A DNA stretch of 64,000 nt from Phytomonospora sp040655735 (GTDB lineage Bacteria > Actinomycetota > Actinomycetes > Mycobacteriales > Micromonosporaceae), in contig NZ_JBFAKK010000005.1 in assembly GCF_040655735.1 (NCBI RefSeq), positions 496,001-560,000 on the forward strand, given 5' to 3'. Below are positions 51,938-61,102 of the stretch, one piece after another. A program made the translations under genes and the position numbers. Numbering within the stretch: the stretch's first letter is position 1; the number at the start of each line of letters is the position of its first letter. Below the pieces are notes generated by a model, which saw only the letters and a list, made by a program, of their open reading frames with translations, was not told the origin of the DNA and did not search any database.

Positions 51938-52711
51938 TTACAGGTGTCGCTCGGTGTACTCCGCCGACGCGAAGTGCCCGGCCTGCGGAGCCAGCGGTTC
52001 GAGCTCGCCGTCGATGCCGTCGCCCAGCGACTCCGCGTCGTCGGAAGGGGAGTAGAACGCCGCCGGTGGCAGCGCCCAGAACCGGCGCTTGTTGCCCGAG
52101 ACGGCGTAGACCGTCGAGAAGTGCGTGTCGGCGGCCACGGCGGCTCGCACGAAGCCCACGCAGTCGTCGGGGCTGAGCCAGGTCGACAGTTCGCGCACGG
52201 TGGACGGACGCTCCTCGAAGCTCCCGATGCGCAGGCACACCACCGAGACGCCGAACTTGTCGGAGTACATGCGCCCCAAGGCTTCCGCCGCCACCTTGCT
52301 GACGCCGTAGAGGCCGTCGGGACGCGGTGGTTCCTCCGGGGTGGTGACGTGGGAGTTCGGGTGGAAGCCGCCCACCCGGTTGCTGCTGGCCAGGACGACC
52401 CGCCGGATCCCGTGCAGGCGGGCGGCCTCCAGCACGTTGTGCGTGCCGAGCACGTTCGCCGCCAGCAGGTCCGCCAGCGGTGCCTCGTCGGCGATCCCGC
52501 CCATGTGCACCACCGCGTCGACGTTCTTGAGCGCGGCGGCGACTCCCGGGCCGTCGGTGAGGTCGACGGTGTGGACGGTCTCGTTGGCCGCTTCGGGCGT
52601 CAGCGGAACGCGGTCGAGGAGGACGAGGTCGGTGCCGGGGTCCTCGCGCAGGCGTGTGCGGAGGAGCGAGCCGATGGCGCCTGCGGCGCCGGTGATGGCG
52701 AGGGAGGGCAT
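51938..52711 (-). CDS. NAD-dependent epimerase/dehydratase, uronate-dehydrogenase-like
   Basis: 257 residues, short extended-SDR form. The Rossmann motif LAITGAAGAIGSLLRTRL, the active-site Ser in VVLASSNRVGGFHP, and YGVSKVAAEALGRM (YxxxK) are present, followed by RIGSFEERP. The SSNR...YGVSK pattern and length of about 260 are like NAD-dependent uronate dehydrogenases that oxidise galacturonate/glucuronate to lactones. Substrate assignment is by family resemblance only. It lies alone between two unrelated genes. Confidence 0.82.
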   Translation of the reverse strand: MPSLAITGAAGAIGSLLRTRLREDPGTDLVLLDRVPLTPEAANETVHTVDLTDGPGVAAALKNVDAVVHMGGIADEAPLADLLAANVLGTHNVLEAARLHGIRRVVLASSNRVGGFHPNSHVTTPEEPPRPDGLYGVSKVAAEALGRMYSDKFGVSVVCLRIGSFEERPSTVRELSTWLSPDDCVGFVRAAVAADTHFSTVYAVSGNKRRFWALPPAAFYSPSDDAESLGDGIDGELEPLAPQAGHFASAEYTERHL

Positions 52712-52838
52712 GGGGGGAGGGTAGTCGAGGGTTCAGGAGCCGGGGGGCAGAAGCGCGGGTTGGGGGTTGGGCGTGGGCTCTCTTCGAGTAACGCCTCTAT
52801 GTTCTCTTCCAGGACACTGCCGGCGAAGAGCACTCCGC

Positions 52839-54200
52839 TCACTCCACCACCCACCCCGCGTACCGCCGCAACCCCTGCGCCGTCGCGAGCTGGTTCCCGA
52901 GGTCCAGCAGCGTGTCCTCCGACCCCGGCGGCCCGATCAGCTGCACCGCCGCCGGCAGCCCGTCTCCCCGCGCGCCGCTCGGCAGCACCAGCGCGGGCAG
53001 CCCCGTCAGGTTCCACGCCGACGTGAACGTGTTCAGCCGCGTCGAGGCCGCCAGGTTGCTGCGCCAGCTCCTCGTCGACCACTGCTCGGCGACGGGCGCC
53101 GGCCCCGGCAGCGCCGGTGTGATGAGCACGTTGAAGGACTCCTGCCCGAACCACTCGGCGGCGCGCCTGCGCCAGCCGTCGGCGGCCGACATGAGGCCGT
53201 TGAGGTACACGCGCTGCCCGATCGAGGCGTGGCGGCGGGTCCGTCGCTCCAGGCGTCCTTTGTCCAGCCGCAGCGACGACAGGTAGGCCGTGGCGGTCCA
53301 CGACGAGAAAATGGCGCCGTAGGCCGTCGGCGGCAGCGTGAAGGCGGCCCGGTGGGCGTCGTGCCCGGCGTTGGTGAGCAGCCGGATGATCTGCCGCAGC
53401 GACTCCCACTCGGCGCGGTCGGTGTGCTTCCCGGCCAGCGGCGGCGACGCGGTGACGGCGATGCGCAGCCTCTCGGGCGTCCCCGGCTCGTAGACGTCCC
53501 CGCCGGGCTTGACGCTCTGCCCGGCCAGCACGCCGAAGGTCGCGGCGACGTCGCCGACGGTGGTCCCCGCGATCGCCGGCGTGGCCAGCCCGAACCAGTC
53601 GCCGGCACCGGGAAGCGCCGGCAGGACACCGCGACCGGGCTTGAACCCGACCACGCCCGCCGCGGCGGCGGGCACGCGGATCCCGCCGAGGGCGTCGACG
53701 CCGACGGCGACGGGAACGGTCCCGTAGGCCACCGCGGCGACGGCACCGGCCTCGGCGCCGCCGATCCCGCGGTCGTCCCGCCACGGATTGCGCAGGCCGT
53801 CCGAAGTGGACCAAAGACCCAGCTCGGTGACCTTGGTGGTACCCGCGATCACGGCGCCCGCGCCGCGAAGGCGGCGCACGGCCTCGTGGTCGGCGTCGGC
53901 GATGGTGGTCCCCGCCGCCGCGCTGCCGTGCCTCGTGGACATCCCGGCGACCTGGAACTGCTCCGAGACGGCCACCGGGACCCCGGCGAGCGCGAGGCTG
54001 CCGAGGTCCGGTAGATCGTCCACTGTGGCCGCTTCGGCGAGGGCGTCGACCGAGCGGAGGGTGCCGTAGGGGTCGCCGTACCGTCCACTCACGACGGTCG
54101 CGGCACGGCGCATGTGCTGGTCGACGACCGCACCCGCCGTGGCGTCCCCGCGCCGTACCGCGCGCGCGATCTGCCGCGCGGTGGTCGCTGCCCAGCTCAC
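52839..54200 (-). CDS. Amidase-signature protein lacking the catalytic triad (pseudo-amidase)
   Basis: 453 residues with the overall amidase-signature layout (VRRLRGAGAVIAGTTKVTEL, NPWRDDRG, IRVPAAAAGVVGFKPGRGVL). However, the three catalytic positions are changed. The Lys of the usual PVAVKD motif is Ser79 (PVAVSE), the GGSSGG serines are Ala149-Glu150 (GGAEAG), and the nucleophile Ser of DTGGSIR is Gly173 (DALGGIR). Hydrolysis by the family mechanism is therefore not possible. It may bind an amide or act as a subunit partner. Its stop is 12 bp downstream of metB's end on the same strand direction. Confidence 0.8.
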   Translation of the reverse strand: MSWAATTARQIARAVRRGDATAGAVVDQHMRRAATVVSGRYGDPYGTLRSVDALAEAATVDDLPDLGSLALAGVPVAVSEQFQVAGMSTRHGSAAAGTTIADADHEAVRRLRGAGAVIAGTTKVTELGLWSTSDGLRNPWRDDRGIGGAEAGAVAAVAYGTVPVAVGVDALGGIRVPAAAAGVVGFKPGRGVLPALPGAGDWFGLATPAIAGTTVGDVAATFGVLAGQSVKPGGDVYEPGTPERLRIAVTASPPLAGKHTDRAEWESLRQIIRLLTNAGHDAHRAAFTLPPTAYGAIFSSWTATAYLSSLRLDKGRLERRTRRHASIGQRVYLNGLMSAADGWRRRAAEWFGQESFNVLITPALPGPAPVAEQWSTRSWRSNLAASTRLNTFTSAWNLTGLPALVLPSGARGDGLPAAVQLIGPPGSEDTLLDLGNQLATAQGLRRYAGWVVE

Positions 54201-54211
54201 CAGTTCCCTCT

Positions 54212-55354
54212 CTAGTCCCCGAAGGCCTGGGAAAGGTCCGCGAGCAGGTCCTCGGCGTCCTCGATGCCCACCGACAGGCGGACCAGGTCGCCGGGCACTT
54301 CGAGCGGGGTTCCCACGGCCGACGCGTGCGTCATCCGGCCCGGGTGCTCGATCAGCGATTCCACGCCGCCGAGCGACTCGCCGAGCGTGAACAGTTTAGT
54401 GCGGTTGCACAGGTCCAGGGCGGCCTGCTCGCCGCCGCGCAGCCGGACCGAGACCATCCCGCCGAAGCGGCGCATCTGCGCGGCCGCGATCTTGTGGCCG
54501 GGGTGCTCGGTGAGGCCGGGGTAGAGGACGTGGGTGATGTCGGCGCGGCCGGAGAGCCAGTCGACGATCCGCTCGGCGTTGTCGCAGTGGCGCTCCATGC
54601 GCACCGCGAGGGTCTTGATGCCGCGCAGGGTCAGCCACGCGTCGAAGGGGCCGGAGACGGCGCCCATCGAGTTCTGGTGGAAGGCGAGGTTCTCGGCCAG
54701 GGCGGGATCGCGGACGACGAGCGCGCCGCCGACGACGTCGGAGTGCCCGCCGACGTACTTGGTGGTCGAGTGCACGACGACGTCGGCGCCCAGGTTCAGC
54801 GGCTGCTGCAGGTAGGGCGAGGCGAAGGTGTTGTCGACGACCAGGAGCGCGCCGGCCTCGTGGGCGATGACGGCGAGGGCCTCGATGTCGGCGATGCCGA
54901 GCAGCGGGTTGGTCGGCGTCTCGATCCAGATGACCTTGGTGTCGCTGGTGATGGCGGCGCGCACGGCGTCGAGGTCGGACACCGCGGCGGGCGTGTAGTC
55001 CAGGCCCCAGCGGGAGGCGACCTTGGCGAAGAGCCGGTAGGTGCCGCCGTAGGCGTCGTCGGGGATGACCACGTGGTCGCCGGGGGAGCAGACCGCGCGC
55101 AGGAGAGTGTCCTCGGCGGCGAGCCCGGAGGCGAACGCGAACCCGTGGGTGCCCTGTTCGAGGGCGGCCAGGCACTCTTCCAGCGCGAGGCGCGTGGGGT
55201 TCTTGGTGCGGCTGTACTCATAGCCGTTGCGCATCTCGCCGACGGAGTCCTGGAGATATGTGGACGTGGCGTAGATGGGCGTGACGACCGCGCCAGTGAC
55301 GGGGTCGGCCGGTTGCCCGGCGTGAATCGCTCGGGTGGAGAAGCCTTCGGTCAT
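54212..55354 (-). CDS. metB: Cystathionine gamma-synthase/gamma-lyase family enzyme
   Basis: 380 residues, full length, from ATG 55354. Cys/Met-metabolism PLP fold: TPIYATSTYLQDSVG, EYSRTKNPTRLALEECLAAL, VVDNTFASPYLQQPLNLGAD, and the PLP lysine in VVHSTTKYVGGHSD (Lys199), with SLGGVESLIEHPGRMTH near the C-terminus. It replaces the O-acyl group of homoserine by cysteine or cleaves cystathionine; actinobacterial members do both to some degree. Functions with cbs at 49016 in transsulfuration. Confidence 0.93.
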   Translation of the reverse strand: MTEGFSTRAIHAGQPADPVTGAVVTPIYATSTYLQDSVGEMRNGYEYSRTKNPTRLALEECLAALEQGTHGFAFASGLAAEDTLLRAVCSPGDHVVIPDDAYGGTYRLFAKVASRWGLDYTPAAVSDLDAVRAAITSDTKVIWIETPTNPLLGIADIEALAVIAHEAGALLVVDNTFASPYLQQPLNLGADVVVHSTTKYVGGHSDVVGGALVVRDPALAENLAFHQNSMGAVSGPFDAWLTLRGIKTLAVRMERHCDNAERIVDWLSGRADITHVLYPGLTEHPGHKIAAAQMRRFGGMVSVRLRGGEQAALDLCNRTKLFTLGESLGGVESLIEHPGRMTHASAVGTPLEVPGDLVRLSVGIEDAEDLLADLSQAFGD

Positions 55355-55466
55355 ACCCGTGAGTGTCGCCTACGAGAGAGATCGACGTGCATCGTCCCGG
55401 CCGTTTCGCGCCCGCGAGTCGCTGACATCACGTGCCGCGCGCGCTCGCGCGAGCGAGAATGGAGGC

Positions 55467-56120
55467 ATGTTCCTACGCCGTGTTCCGGAGATGCCCGACC
55501 CTTCGCGCGCCCTGCCCGGCCGGGCCGAGGCGATGCCGGTCCCGTCGAAGCACACCGTCCTCGGCACGCCCATGACCGGGCCGTGGCCGCAGGACACCGA
55601 GATCGCGATCTTCGGGATGGGCTGCTTCTGGGGCGCCGAGCGGATCTTCTGGCAGCTCGACGGGGTGTACAGCACCTCCGTCGGCTACGCCGGGGGCTAT
55701 ACGCCGAACCCGAGCTACGAAGAGGTGTGCAGCGGGTTCACCGGACAGAACGAGGTCGTGCAGGTCGTGTACCGGCCGTCGGTGATCTCGTACGAGTCGC
55801 TGCTGAAGGTGTTCTGGGAGAACCACGACCCGACGCAGGGAATGCGGCAGGGCAACGACATCGGGACGCAGTACCGCTCGGCGATCTACACGACGACCGA
55901 CGCGCAGCTGGAGGCCGCGCTGGCCTCACGGGAGGCGTTCGGGCCGGTGGTGTCGAAGGCCGGGTTCGGCGAGATCACCACCGAGGTGACGCCGCTGCGC
56001 GGTGAGTACTACTACGCCGAGACCTACCACCAGCAGTACCTCGACAAGAACCCCGGCGGGTACTGCAACATCGGCCCGAACGGCATGAGCTGCCCGGTGG
56101 GTGTCGGAAAGGTCGAGTAG
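55467..56120 (+). CDS. msrA: Peptide-methionine (S)-S-oxide reductase
   Basis: 217 residues from ATG 55467 behind GGAGG. Active-site motif IFGMGCFWGAERIFW with nucleophile Cys53, followed by GVYSTSVGYAGGYTPNPSYEEVC, WENHDPTQGMRQGNDIGTQYRS and the C-terminal YYYAETYHQQYLDKNPGGYC, whose Cys can recycle the enzyme. It reduces oxidised Met residues in proteins with thioredoxin/mycoredoxin. Divergent from metB. Confidence 0.97.
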   Translation: MFLRRVPEMPDPSRALPGRAEAMPVPSKHTVLGTPMTGPWPQDTEIAIFGMGCFWGAERIFWQLDGVYSTSVGYAGGYTPNPSYEEVCSGFTGQNEVVQVVYRPSVISYESLLKVFWENHDPTQGMRQGNDIGTQYRSAIYTTTDAQLEAALASREAFGPVVSKAGFGEITTEVTPLRGEYYYAETYHQQYLDKNPGGYCNIGPNGMSCPVGVGKVE

Positions 56121-56257
56121 GCCCTGTTCCTCCAGCCGCACCGCCCCCGGGCCGGCCGAGAGCCACGACTTCCCGTCTTTGAGGTCGCAGGCCCGCCGGG
56201 GTGACGTCGGGGATCTCGGCGGGGACAGGTCGCAGGTGAGCGCGGCGCCGCCCTCCC

Positions 56258-56755
56258 CTACTCCCCGAAAGGCTTCGCCGCCATCAGCACCGCCACCAGC
56301 GCGTACAGCACCAGTGCCAGTCCGCCCAGCGCCAGCAGCCGGCCGCGGTGCTGGTCGACGCGGGCTCCGGCGAGGGCCGCGGCGGCGGGGTCGTCGGGCG
56401 TGTCGGCGACTTCGGGCGAGGCCGTGTGGGCCTCCTCGACGTGCCGGGCGGCGCGCGACATGATCGCCGGCAGCGCGGCGACGTCGATGAGCAGCGCGAT
56501 CACGTAGACGGTGATGGAGATCGTCACCCAGGGGGTACCGAAGCGATAGGTGTCCGAGGAGTTCAGCGCGAGCACGCCGAACGCGGCGATGACGAGGGTG
56601 ACCGCGCCCAGTTGCAGGGTGCGCTTGGCGACCCGGCGGATCTGCTCGGCGTCGCGCTGGGCGAGCCCTCGCACGGCGAGGAAGGGGATGACGGCGGCCG
56701 GACCGGTGAGCAGTACGGCCGCCAGAACATGCATGGTGACCACGAAGCGGTACAT
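56258..56755 (-). CDS. DUF2269-like integral membrane protein
   Basis: 165 residues with four hydrophobic helices (FVVTMHVLAAVLLTGPAAVI, TLQLGAVTLVIAAFGVLAL, WVTISITVYVIALLIDVAA, RLLALGGLALVLYALVAVL) and a His in helix 1 typical of DUF2269-type small membrane proteins. The loop between helices 3 and 4 is polar and acidic. Function unknown. Divergent from the DUF6461-like gene. Confidence 0.72.
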   Translation of the reverse strand: MYRFVVTMHVLAAVLLTGPAAVIPFLAVRGLAQRDAEQIRRVAKRTLQLGAVTLVIAAFGVLALNSSDTYRFGTPWVTISITVYVIALLIDVAALPAIMSRAARHVEEAHTASPEVADTPDDPAAAALAGARVDQHRGRLLALGGLALVLYALVAVLMAAKPFGE

Positions 56756-56811
56756 ACGGTGATGCTATTGCCGAACGGGCCTTGTCGGGGGCGTCTGGGA
56801 GCATGCGGCAC

Positions 56812-57426
56812 ATGAGCGACGCGACCGCCGCCGACTATCGCTGGCTCGACGAAGGGGACGCCGGTCTCGTCGAGGCCTACTGCATGACCTTCCTGCGCGG
56901 CCTTGCTCCGCGCCAGGTGCTCACGGCCCTCGAAACCGAGCCCGTCGAGACCCTCACCGGCGCCGAGTCGCTGCACGACGCGGTCTCCGAGGCCTACGAG
57001 ATCCACGACGGCGACCGCCTGCTCGTCGCGGTCGCCGAGCTGGACGGCTGGACTCTGATGATCGAGCCCAACGGCTATCTGGGCACCTTCGATGAGGTGA
57101 TGCGGCCCCTGTCGGCCGCAGGCGGCCGGGTCGTGTCGCACTTTCGCAACGTCAACGCCGCCGACCACTTCCACCTGTGGGACGACGGTGAGCTGCGGCT
57201 GCACTTCGAGCCCCTGTTCCCCTTCCACCGCGACGGCCCCGACGCCGACGCGCTCGCCGGGGAACTCGAAGCCGCCGGCTTCGACCTGAGCGAGGACGCC
57301 GGCTACGACCGGCACACCGAGGCCGCGTGGGCACTGGGGGAGCGCCTGACCGGCGTGCGCGTCACCGCCCGGACGCTGGCGGACACGACCTTCGTGTGCG
57401 GCCTGGCGCCGGTCCCGGGCAGGTGA
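56812..57426 (+). CDS. DUF6461-like soluble protein
   Basis: 204 residues from ATG 56812 (GGGAG 10 nt upstream; ATG 56803 is an in-frame alternative). Visible family-like text is YCMTFLRGLAPRQVLTALET, LDGWTLMIEPNGYLGTFDEV, GGRVVSHFRNVNAADHFHLW and LAGELEAAGFDL. Members are actinobacterial proteins of unknown function, often in several copies per genome. A hairpin terminator follows. Confidence 0.75.
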   Translation: MSDATAADYRWLDEGDAGLVEAYCMTFLRGLAPRQVLTALETEPVETLTGAESLHDAVSEAYEIHDGDRLLVAVAELDGWTLMIEPNGYLGTFDEVMRPLSAAGGRVVSHFRNVNAADHFHLWDDGELRLHFEPLFPFHRDGPDADALAGELEAAGFDLSEDAGYDRHTEAAWALGERLTGVRVTARTLADTTFVCGLAPVPGR

Positions 57427-57433
57427 ACGAGAA

Positions 57434-57453
57434 CGGGGCCCCGAAAGGCCCCG
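57434..57453. terminator. Hairpin terminator between convergent genes
   Basis: CGGGGCC-CCGAAA-GGCCCCG, 7-bp perfect stem with a 6-nt loop, starts 7 bp after the DUF6461-like stop codon and lies 61 bp from the end of the convergent mca gene. Confidence 0.65.
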
Positions 57454-57514
57454 CTCCACCTCCGAGTCGCGCGGGGCTGTCTCCTTCCCCGGCGCGACCC
57501 TCACATCACTTACG

Positions 57515-58396
57515 TCAGCGCAGCCCGGCGAACAGGTCGTCCTCGGGCTTGACCGTCTCCACGCGCGACTCGACGAGCTCGAAGTCCTCCGTCGGCCACG
57601 CCTTCTGCTGGACGTCCATCGGCACCGAGAACCAGAACCCGTCGGGATCGACCTGCGTGGCGTGCGCCCGCAGCGCGTCGTCGCGCAGCGGGAAGTACTC
57701 GGCGCACTCGACGCGCGTCGTGATGCGCGGGCCCTTGTCGCGGGTCCAGTCGCGCTCGGTCAGCCACTCCGCGTACGGCGAGTCCAGACCGGCGGCGACC
57801 ATGGCCTCGTGCAGCGCCGTGACGCGCTGGCGGCCGAAACTCATGTGGTAGTACAGCTTCAGCGGCTGCCAGGGCTCACCGAACTCCTGGTAGCGGTTCC
57901 CGTCACCGGCCGCCTTCCACGCCTCCATCGTGACCTCGTGGGTCTTGATGTGGTCGGGGTGGGGGTAGCCGCCGTCCTCGTCATAGGTGGTGATGACGTG
58001 CGGCTTGAACTCGCGGATGAACTTCACCAGCGGAGCGGCGGCGACCTCGATGGGCTTAAGGTAGAAGCAGTCCTCCGGCAGCTCGATGTCGGAGTCGGGC
58101 AGCCAGCCCTCCGGCAGGCCGGAGTCGACGAAGCCCAGCCACTGCTGGCGGATCCCGAGGATCTCCCGCGCGGTCTCCATCTCCTTGGCCCGGATCTCGG
58201 TGATGTTCTTCCACACCTCCGGGCGGTCCATCTTCGCGTTGAGCACGCTGCCCCGCTCACCACCGGTGCAGGTGACGACCAGGACGTCGACGCCCTCCTT
58301 GACGTACCTGGCCATGCTCGCCGCGCCCTTGCTCGACTCGTCGTCGGGGTGAGCGTGCACGGCCATCAGGCGCAACTGTTCGGGTGCGTCAGACAC
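57515..58396 (-). CDS. mca: Mycothiol S-conjugate amidase
   Basis: 293 residues from GTG 58396, with AAGGAG 7 nt upstream. LmbE-like zinc amidase: AVHAHPDDESSKGAA (His16, Asp19 zinc ligands/base), TCTGGERGSVLN, and DGGYPHPDHIKTHEV (third His). It cleaves mycothiol S-conjugates of electrophiles to mercapturates for export, so it is part of thiol detoxification. Mtb Rv1082 is the homologue and lies near DUF4307 and greA as here. Divergent from the DUF4307 gene. Confidence 0.96.
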   Translation of the reverse strand: MSDAPEQLRLMAVHAHPDDESSKGAASMARYVKEGVDVLVVTCTGGERGSVLNAKMDRPEVWKNITEIRAKEMETAREILGIRQQWLGFVDSGLPEGWLPDSDIELPEDCFYLKPIEVAAAPLVKFIREFKPHVITTYDEDGGYPHPDHIKTHEVTMEAWKAAGDGNRYQEFGEPWQPLKLYYHMSFGRQRVTALHEAMVAAGLDSPYAEWLTERDWTRDKGPRITTRVECAEYFPLRDDALRAHATQVDPDGFWFSVPMDVQQKAWPTEDFELVESRVETVKPEDDLFAGLR

Positions 58397-58568
58397 CACA
58401 TGTCTCCTTATTTCGCGGATGTTCACCGATGAGTCCCAACGGCTCCTCCGGCGGTCTTATGCCCCGGGCGGGCGCCCCCGGCGCGACCGGAGTGGGCCCG
58501 AGCCTCCGGCGGCAGGCATAATCGATTCTTCCCGACGCGTACGACACCACCCAGCCCGAGGAGCGACC

Positions 58569-58997
58569 ATGAGCGAGACCCGCACCACACCGGTGCGTTT
58601 CCCGCCTGGGCGCTACGGCCGCCGCCGTAACGGGCGCACGATGTCGCGGCCCCTCGTCGCGGCCGCCGCGGCCCTCGTGGTGGCCGGCGGGCTAGCCGTC
58701 ACGGTGAAGCTGTACCAGCAGTACGGCGACCCGGCGTACACGGCCAGCACCGTCACCTACGACATTCAGGACACCTCGGCCGCGATCACCTTCCAGGTCG
58801 TCAAGCCCGGCGGCGAGCCGGCGCTGTGCCAGGTCCGGGCGAGGGCCCGCGACGGAGCAGAGGTCGGCCGCGCCGAGGTGGAGGTTCCACCGGGCGAGCC
58901 GGGCGGCGACAGCGTCACCTTGACGTACACGCTGCCGACCAGCGGAGCACGAGCGGTCGTCGTCGAAGTGCAGCGCTGCTACCCCGTACAGCGTTAA
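58569..58997 (+). CDS. DUF4307 family membrane protein
   Basis: 142 residues. After a basic cytoplasmic N-terminus (GRYGRRRNGRTMSRPL) comes one membrane helix (VAAAAALVVAGGLAVTVKLY) and an extracytoplasmic beta domain (VTYDIQDTSAAITFQVVKP, CQVRARARDGAEVGRAEV) with two Cys. Matches DUF4307, an actinobacterial family located between mca and greA (Rv1081c in M. tuberculosis). Function unknown. Confidence 0.9.
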   Translation: MSETRTTPVRFPPGRYGRRRNGRTMSRPLVAAAAALVVAGGLAVTVKLYQQYGDPAYTASTVTYDIQDTSAAITFQVVKPGGEPALCQVRARARDGAEVGRAEVEVPPGEPGGDSVTLTYTLPTSGARAVVVEVQRCYPVQR

Positions 58998-59114
58998 CGC
59001 GTACGGCGAGCAGGGGCCGACCGGCGGAGACCGGGCCGTTTCAAGGTCGGCCGGAAAGGTCTCACGCTGGTAACTTGTTCATTTACCCAAAACCCATTCC
59101 CGGAGGAAAAGGTC

Positions 59115-59615
59115 GTGTCCGTCCACAGCAATGAGCCCGGCGGCACCTGGCTGTCGCAGGAAGCCCACGATCGGCTCACCGCCGAGCTGAACGAGATGAT
59201 CGCCGCTCGTCCGGTCATCGCGGCCGAGATCAACGCCCGCCGCGAAGAAGGGGACCTGAAGGAGAACGGCGGCTACCACGCGGCCAAGGAGGAGCAGGGG
59301 AAGATGGAGGGGCGCATCCGCTACCTCCAGGAGTTCCTCCGCACCGCGCACGTCGGCGAGCCGCCCTCGATCGACGCGGTGAGCGTCGGCAACGTCGTCA
59401 CCATCGCCTTCGACGACGACCCCGAGGACACCGAGACCTTCCTGCTCGGATCGCGCGAGATCGCGCCGACCACCGACCTGACCGTCTACAGCCCCGAGTC
59501 GGCGCTGGGCAAGGCCATCCTCGGCCGCAAGAAGGGCGAGACGGTGACCTATCAGGCACCCTCGGGCGCTGAGATCAAGGTTTCGGTCGTCGAGATCGCC
59601 CAGTACGAGGGCTGA
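59115..59615 (+). CDS. greA: Transcription elongation factor GreA
   Basis: 166 residues from GTG 59115, with GGAGGAAAAGG upstream. The N-terminal coiled coil holds the acidic tip motif EEGDLKENGGYHAAKEEQGKM that reaches into the RNA polymerase secondary channel to trigger transcript cleavage; the FKBP-like C-terminal domain ends SALGKAILGRKKGETVTYQA. It rescues backtracked polymerase. An AT-rich promoter-like patch lies at 59070-59105 (GGTAACTTGTTCATTTACCC). Confidence 0.97.
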   Translation: MSVHSNEPGGTWLSQEAHDRLTAELNEMIAARPVIAAEINARREEGDLKENGGYHAAKEEQGKMEGRIRYLQEFLRTAHVGEPPSIDAVSVGNVVTIAFDDDPEDTETFLLGSREIAPTTDLTVYSPESALGKAILGRKKGETVTYQAPSGAEIKVSVVEIAQYEG

Positions 59616-59689
59616 CCGCAGGCGGGGGACGTGGCCGAGCCCACCAGGGCGCCCGTCCCCCTGCCCGGACGTACGGCATGATCGTTCCC

Positions 59690-60916
59690 ATGGCAGCACC
59701 CTTGGTGACGCTCGCTGACGTGCGCGCCGCCCGCGAGATCCTCGCCGGCGTGATCCGCCCGACCCCGATGGAACCCTCACGCGGTTTCCCTCCCGGGCCG
59801 GGCTCGCGGATCTTCTACAAGTGCGAGAACGTGCAGCGCGCCGGCGCCTACAAGGTCCGCGGCGCATACGTGCGCATCGCACGCCTCTCCGACGCCGAAC
59901 GCGCGCGGGGCGTCGTCGCCGCCAGCGCCGGCAACCACGCGCAGGGCGTCGCCCTGGCCGCCGGGCTGCTGGGCGCCAAGTCGACGGTGTTCATGCCCTC
60001 GGGCGCGCCCATCCCGAAGGTCGCCGCGACAAAGGGCTACGGCGCGAGCGTCGAACTCGTCGGCTCGACCGTCGACGACGCCCTCGTCGCCGCCGAGGAG
60101 TTCGCCGACGCCACCGGTGCGGTGTTCATCCACCCCTTCGACCACCGCGACGTCATCGCCGGGCAGGGCACCGTCGCGCTGGAGATCCTCGAACAGCTCC
60201 CCGAGGTCAAGACGATCATCGCCGGAGTCGGCGGCGGCGGACTCATCTCCGGCATCGCCGTCGCGGCCAAGGCCCTGCGCCCCGACATCAAGATCATCGG
60301 CGTCCAGGCCGAAGGCGCGGCCGCCTTCCCCCCTTCGCTGAAGGCCGGCCGACTCGTCCGCCTCCCGCACATCCACACCATCGCCGACGGCATCAAGGTC
60401 TCCACCCCCGGCGAGGTCACCTTCCAGCACGTCAGCGAACTCGTCGACGACGTCATGACCGTCTCCGACGAGGACATCTCCCACGCCCTGCTGATGCTCC
60501 TCGAACGCAGCAAACTCGTCGTCGAACCCGCCGGCGCCGTCGGCGTGGCCAGCCTGCTCGCCGACCCCGAACGCTTCGAGGGACCCGTCTGCGTCGTCCT
60601 CTCCGGCGGAAACATCGACCCGCTGCTCATGATGCGCGTCATCGAGCACGGCCTCACCGCCGCCGGACGCTTCCTGCGCTTCACCGTCCGCTGCGGTGAC
60701 CGGCCCGGAGTGCTCGCCGCGATGCTCGGCCTCATCGCCCAGTGCGGCGGCAACGTCCTCGACGTCATGCACCAGCGCCACGACCCCCGCCTCCACCTCG
60801 GCGAGGTCGCCGTCGAACTGTCCGTCGAGACCCGCGGCGACGAGCACTCCACCCGCCTCGTCAACGCGCTCCACGAGGCCGGCTACGCCCTTACTTTCCT
60901 TCGCCCGCACGGATGA
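59690..60916 (+). CDS. ilvA: Threonine ammonia-lyase (short form with ACT-like C-terminus)
   Basis: 408 residues from ATG 59690; ATG 59678 is possible and neither has a clear ribosome-binding site. PLP fold type II: KCENVQRAGAYKVRGAYVRI (PLP Lys55), VAASAGNHAQGVALAAG, IAGVGGGGLISGIAVAAK and VLSGGNIDP. A C-terminal domain (about 330-408, RFTVRCGDRPGVLAAMLGLI) is an ACT regulatory module. It deaminates threonine to 2-oxobutanoate, feeding isoleucine synthesis or catabolism. Confidence 0.95.
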   Translation: MAAPLVTLADVRAAREILAGVIRPTPMEPSRGFPPGPGSRIFYKCENVQRAGAYKVRGAYVRIARLSDAERARGVVAASAGNHAQGVALAAGLLGAKSTVFMPSGAPIPKVAATKGYGASVELVGSTVDDALVAAEEFADATGAVFIHPFDHRDVIAGQGTVALEILEQLPEVKTIIAGVGGGGLISGIAVAAKALRPDIKIIGVQAEGAAAFPPSLKAGRLVRLPHIHTIADGIKVSTPGEVTFQHVSELVDDVMTVSDEDISHALLMLLERSKLVVEPAGAVGVASLLADPERFEGPVCVVLSGGNIDPLLMMRVIEHGLTAAGRFLRFTVRCGDRPGVLAAMLGLIAQCGGNVLDVMHQRHDPRLHLGEVAVELSVETRGDEHSTRLVNALHEAGYALTFLRPHG

Positions 60917-60972
60917 GTGCGATCGGTGCGCCCGAGATGATCCACAAGGGAGCGCTTAAAGTGCACTGGTGA

Positions 60973-61000
60973 CCGCCGGGGCCGCCCCGGGGACCGGCGG
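60973..61000 (+). terminator. Probable ilvA terminator hairpin
   Basis: CCGCCGG (60973-60979) and CCGGCGG (60994-61000) form a perfect 7-bp stem around a 14-nt GC loop that can fold further. It lies 57 bp after the ilvA stop codon. Confidence 0.5.
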
Positions 61001-61102
61001 GCCGTCTCGCGAGGCCGAAACGTCGGTGCCGTGTTGTATACCAATGACACCGCGCACAGCTCACGCCTCGACCAGTGAATTCGCGAAAGGAGAGAAGCGA
61101 CG

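Noticed and set aside
54212..54215. metB and the downstream amidase-like gene as an enzyme operon acting on the same pathway
   Set aside because: They are adjacent on the same strand (11 bp), but the amidase-like protein lacks catalytic residues and nothing links it to sulfur metabolism.
61030..61045. GTATAC palindrome before ung as a GntR-type operator
   Set aside because: Only six bases are perfectly symmetric and no regulator gene is nearby; it may simply be part of a -10 region.
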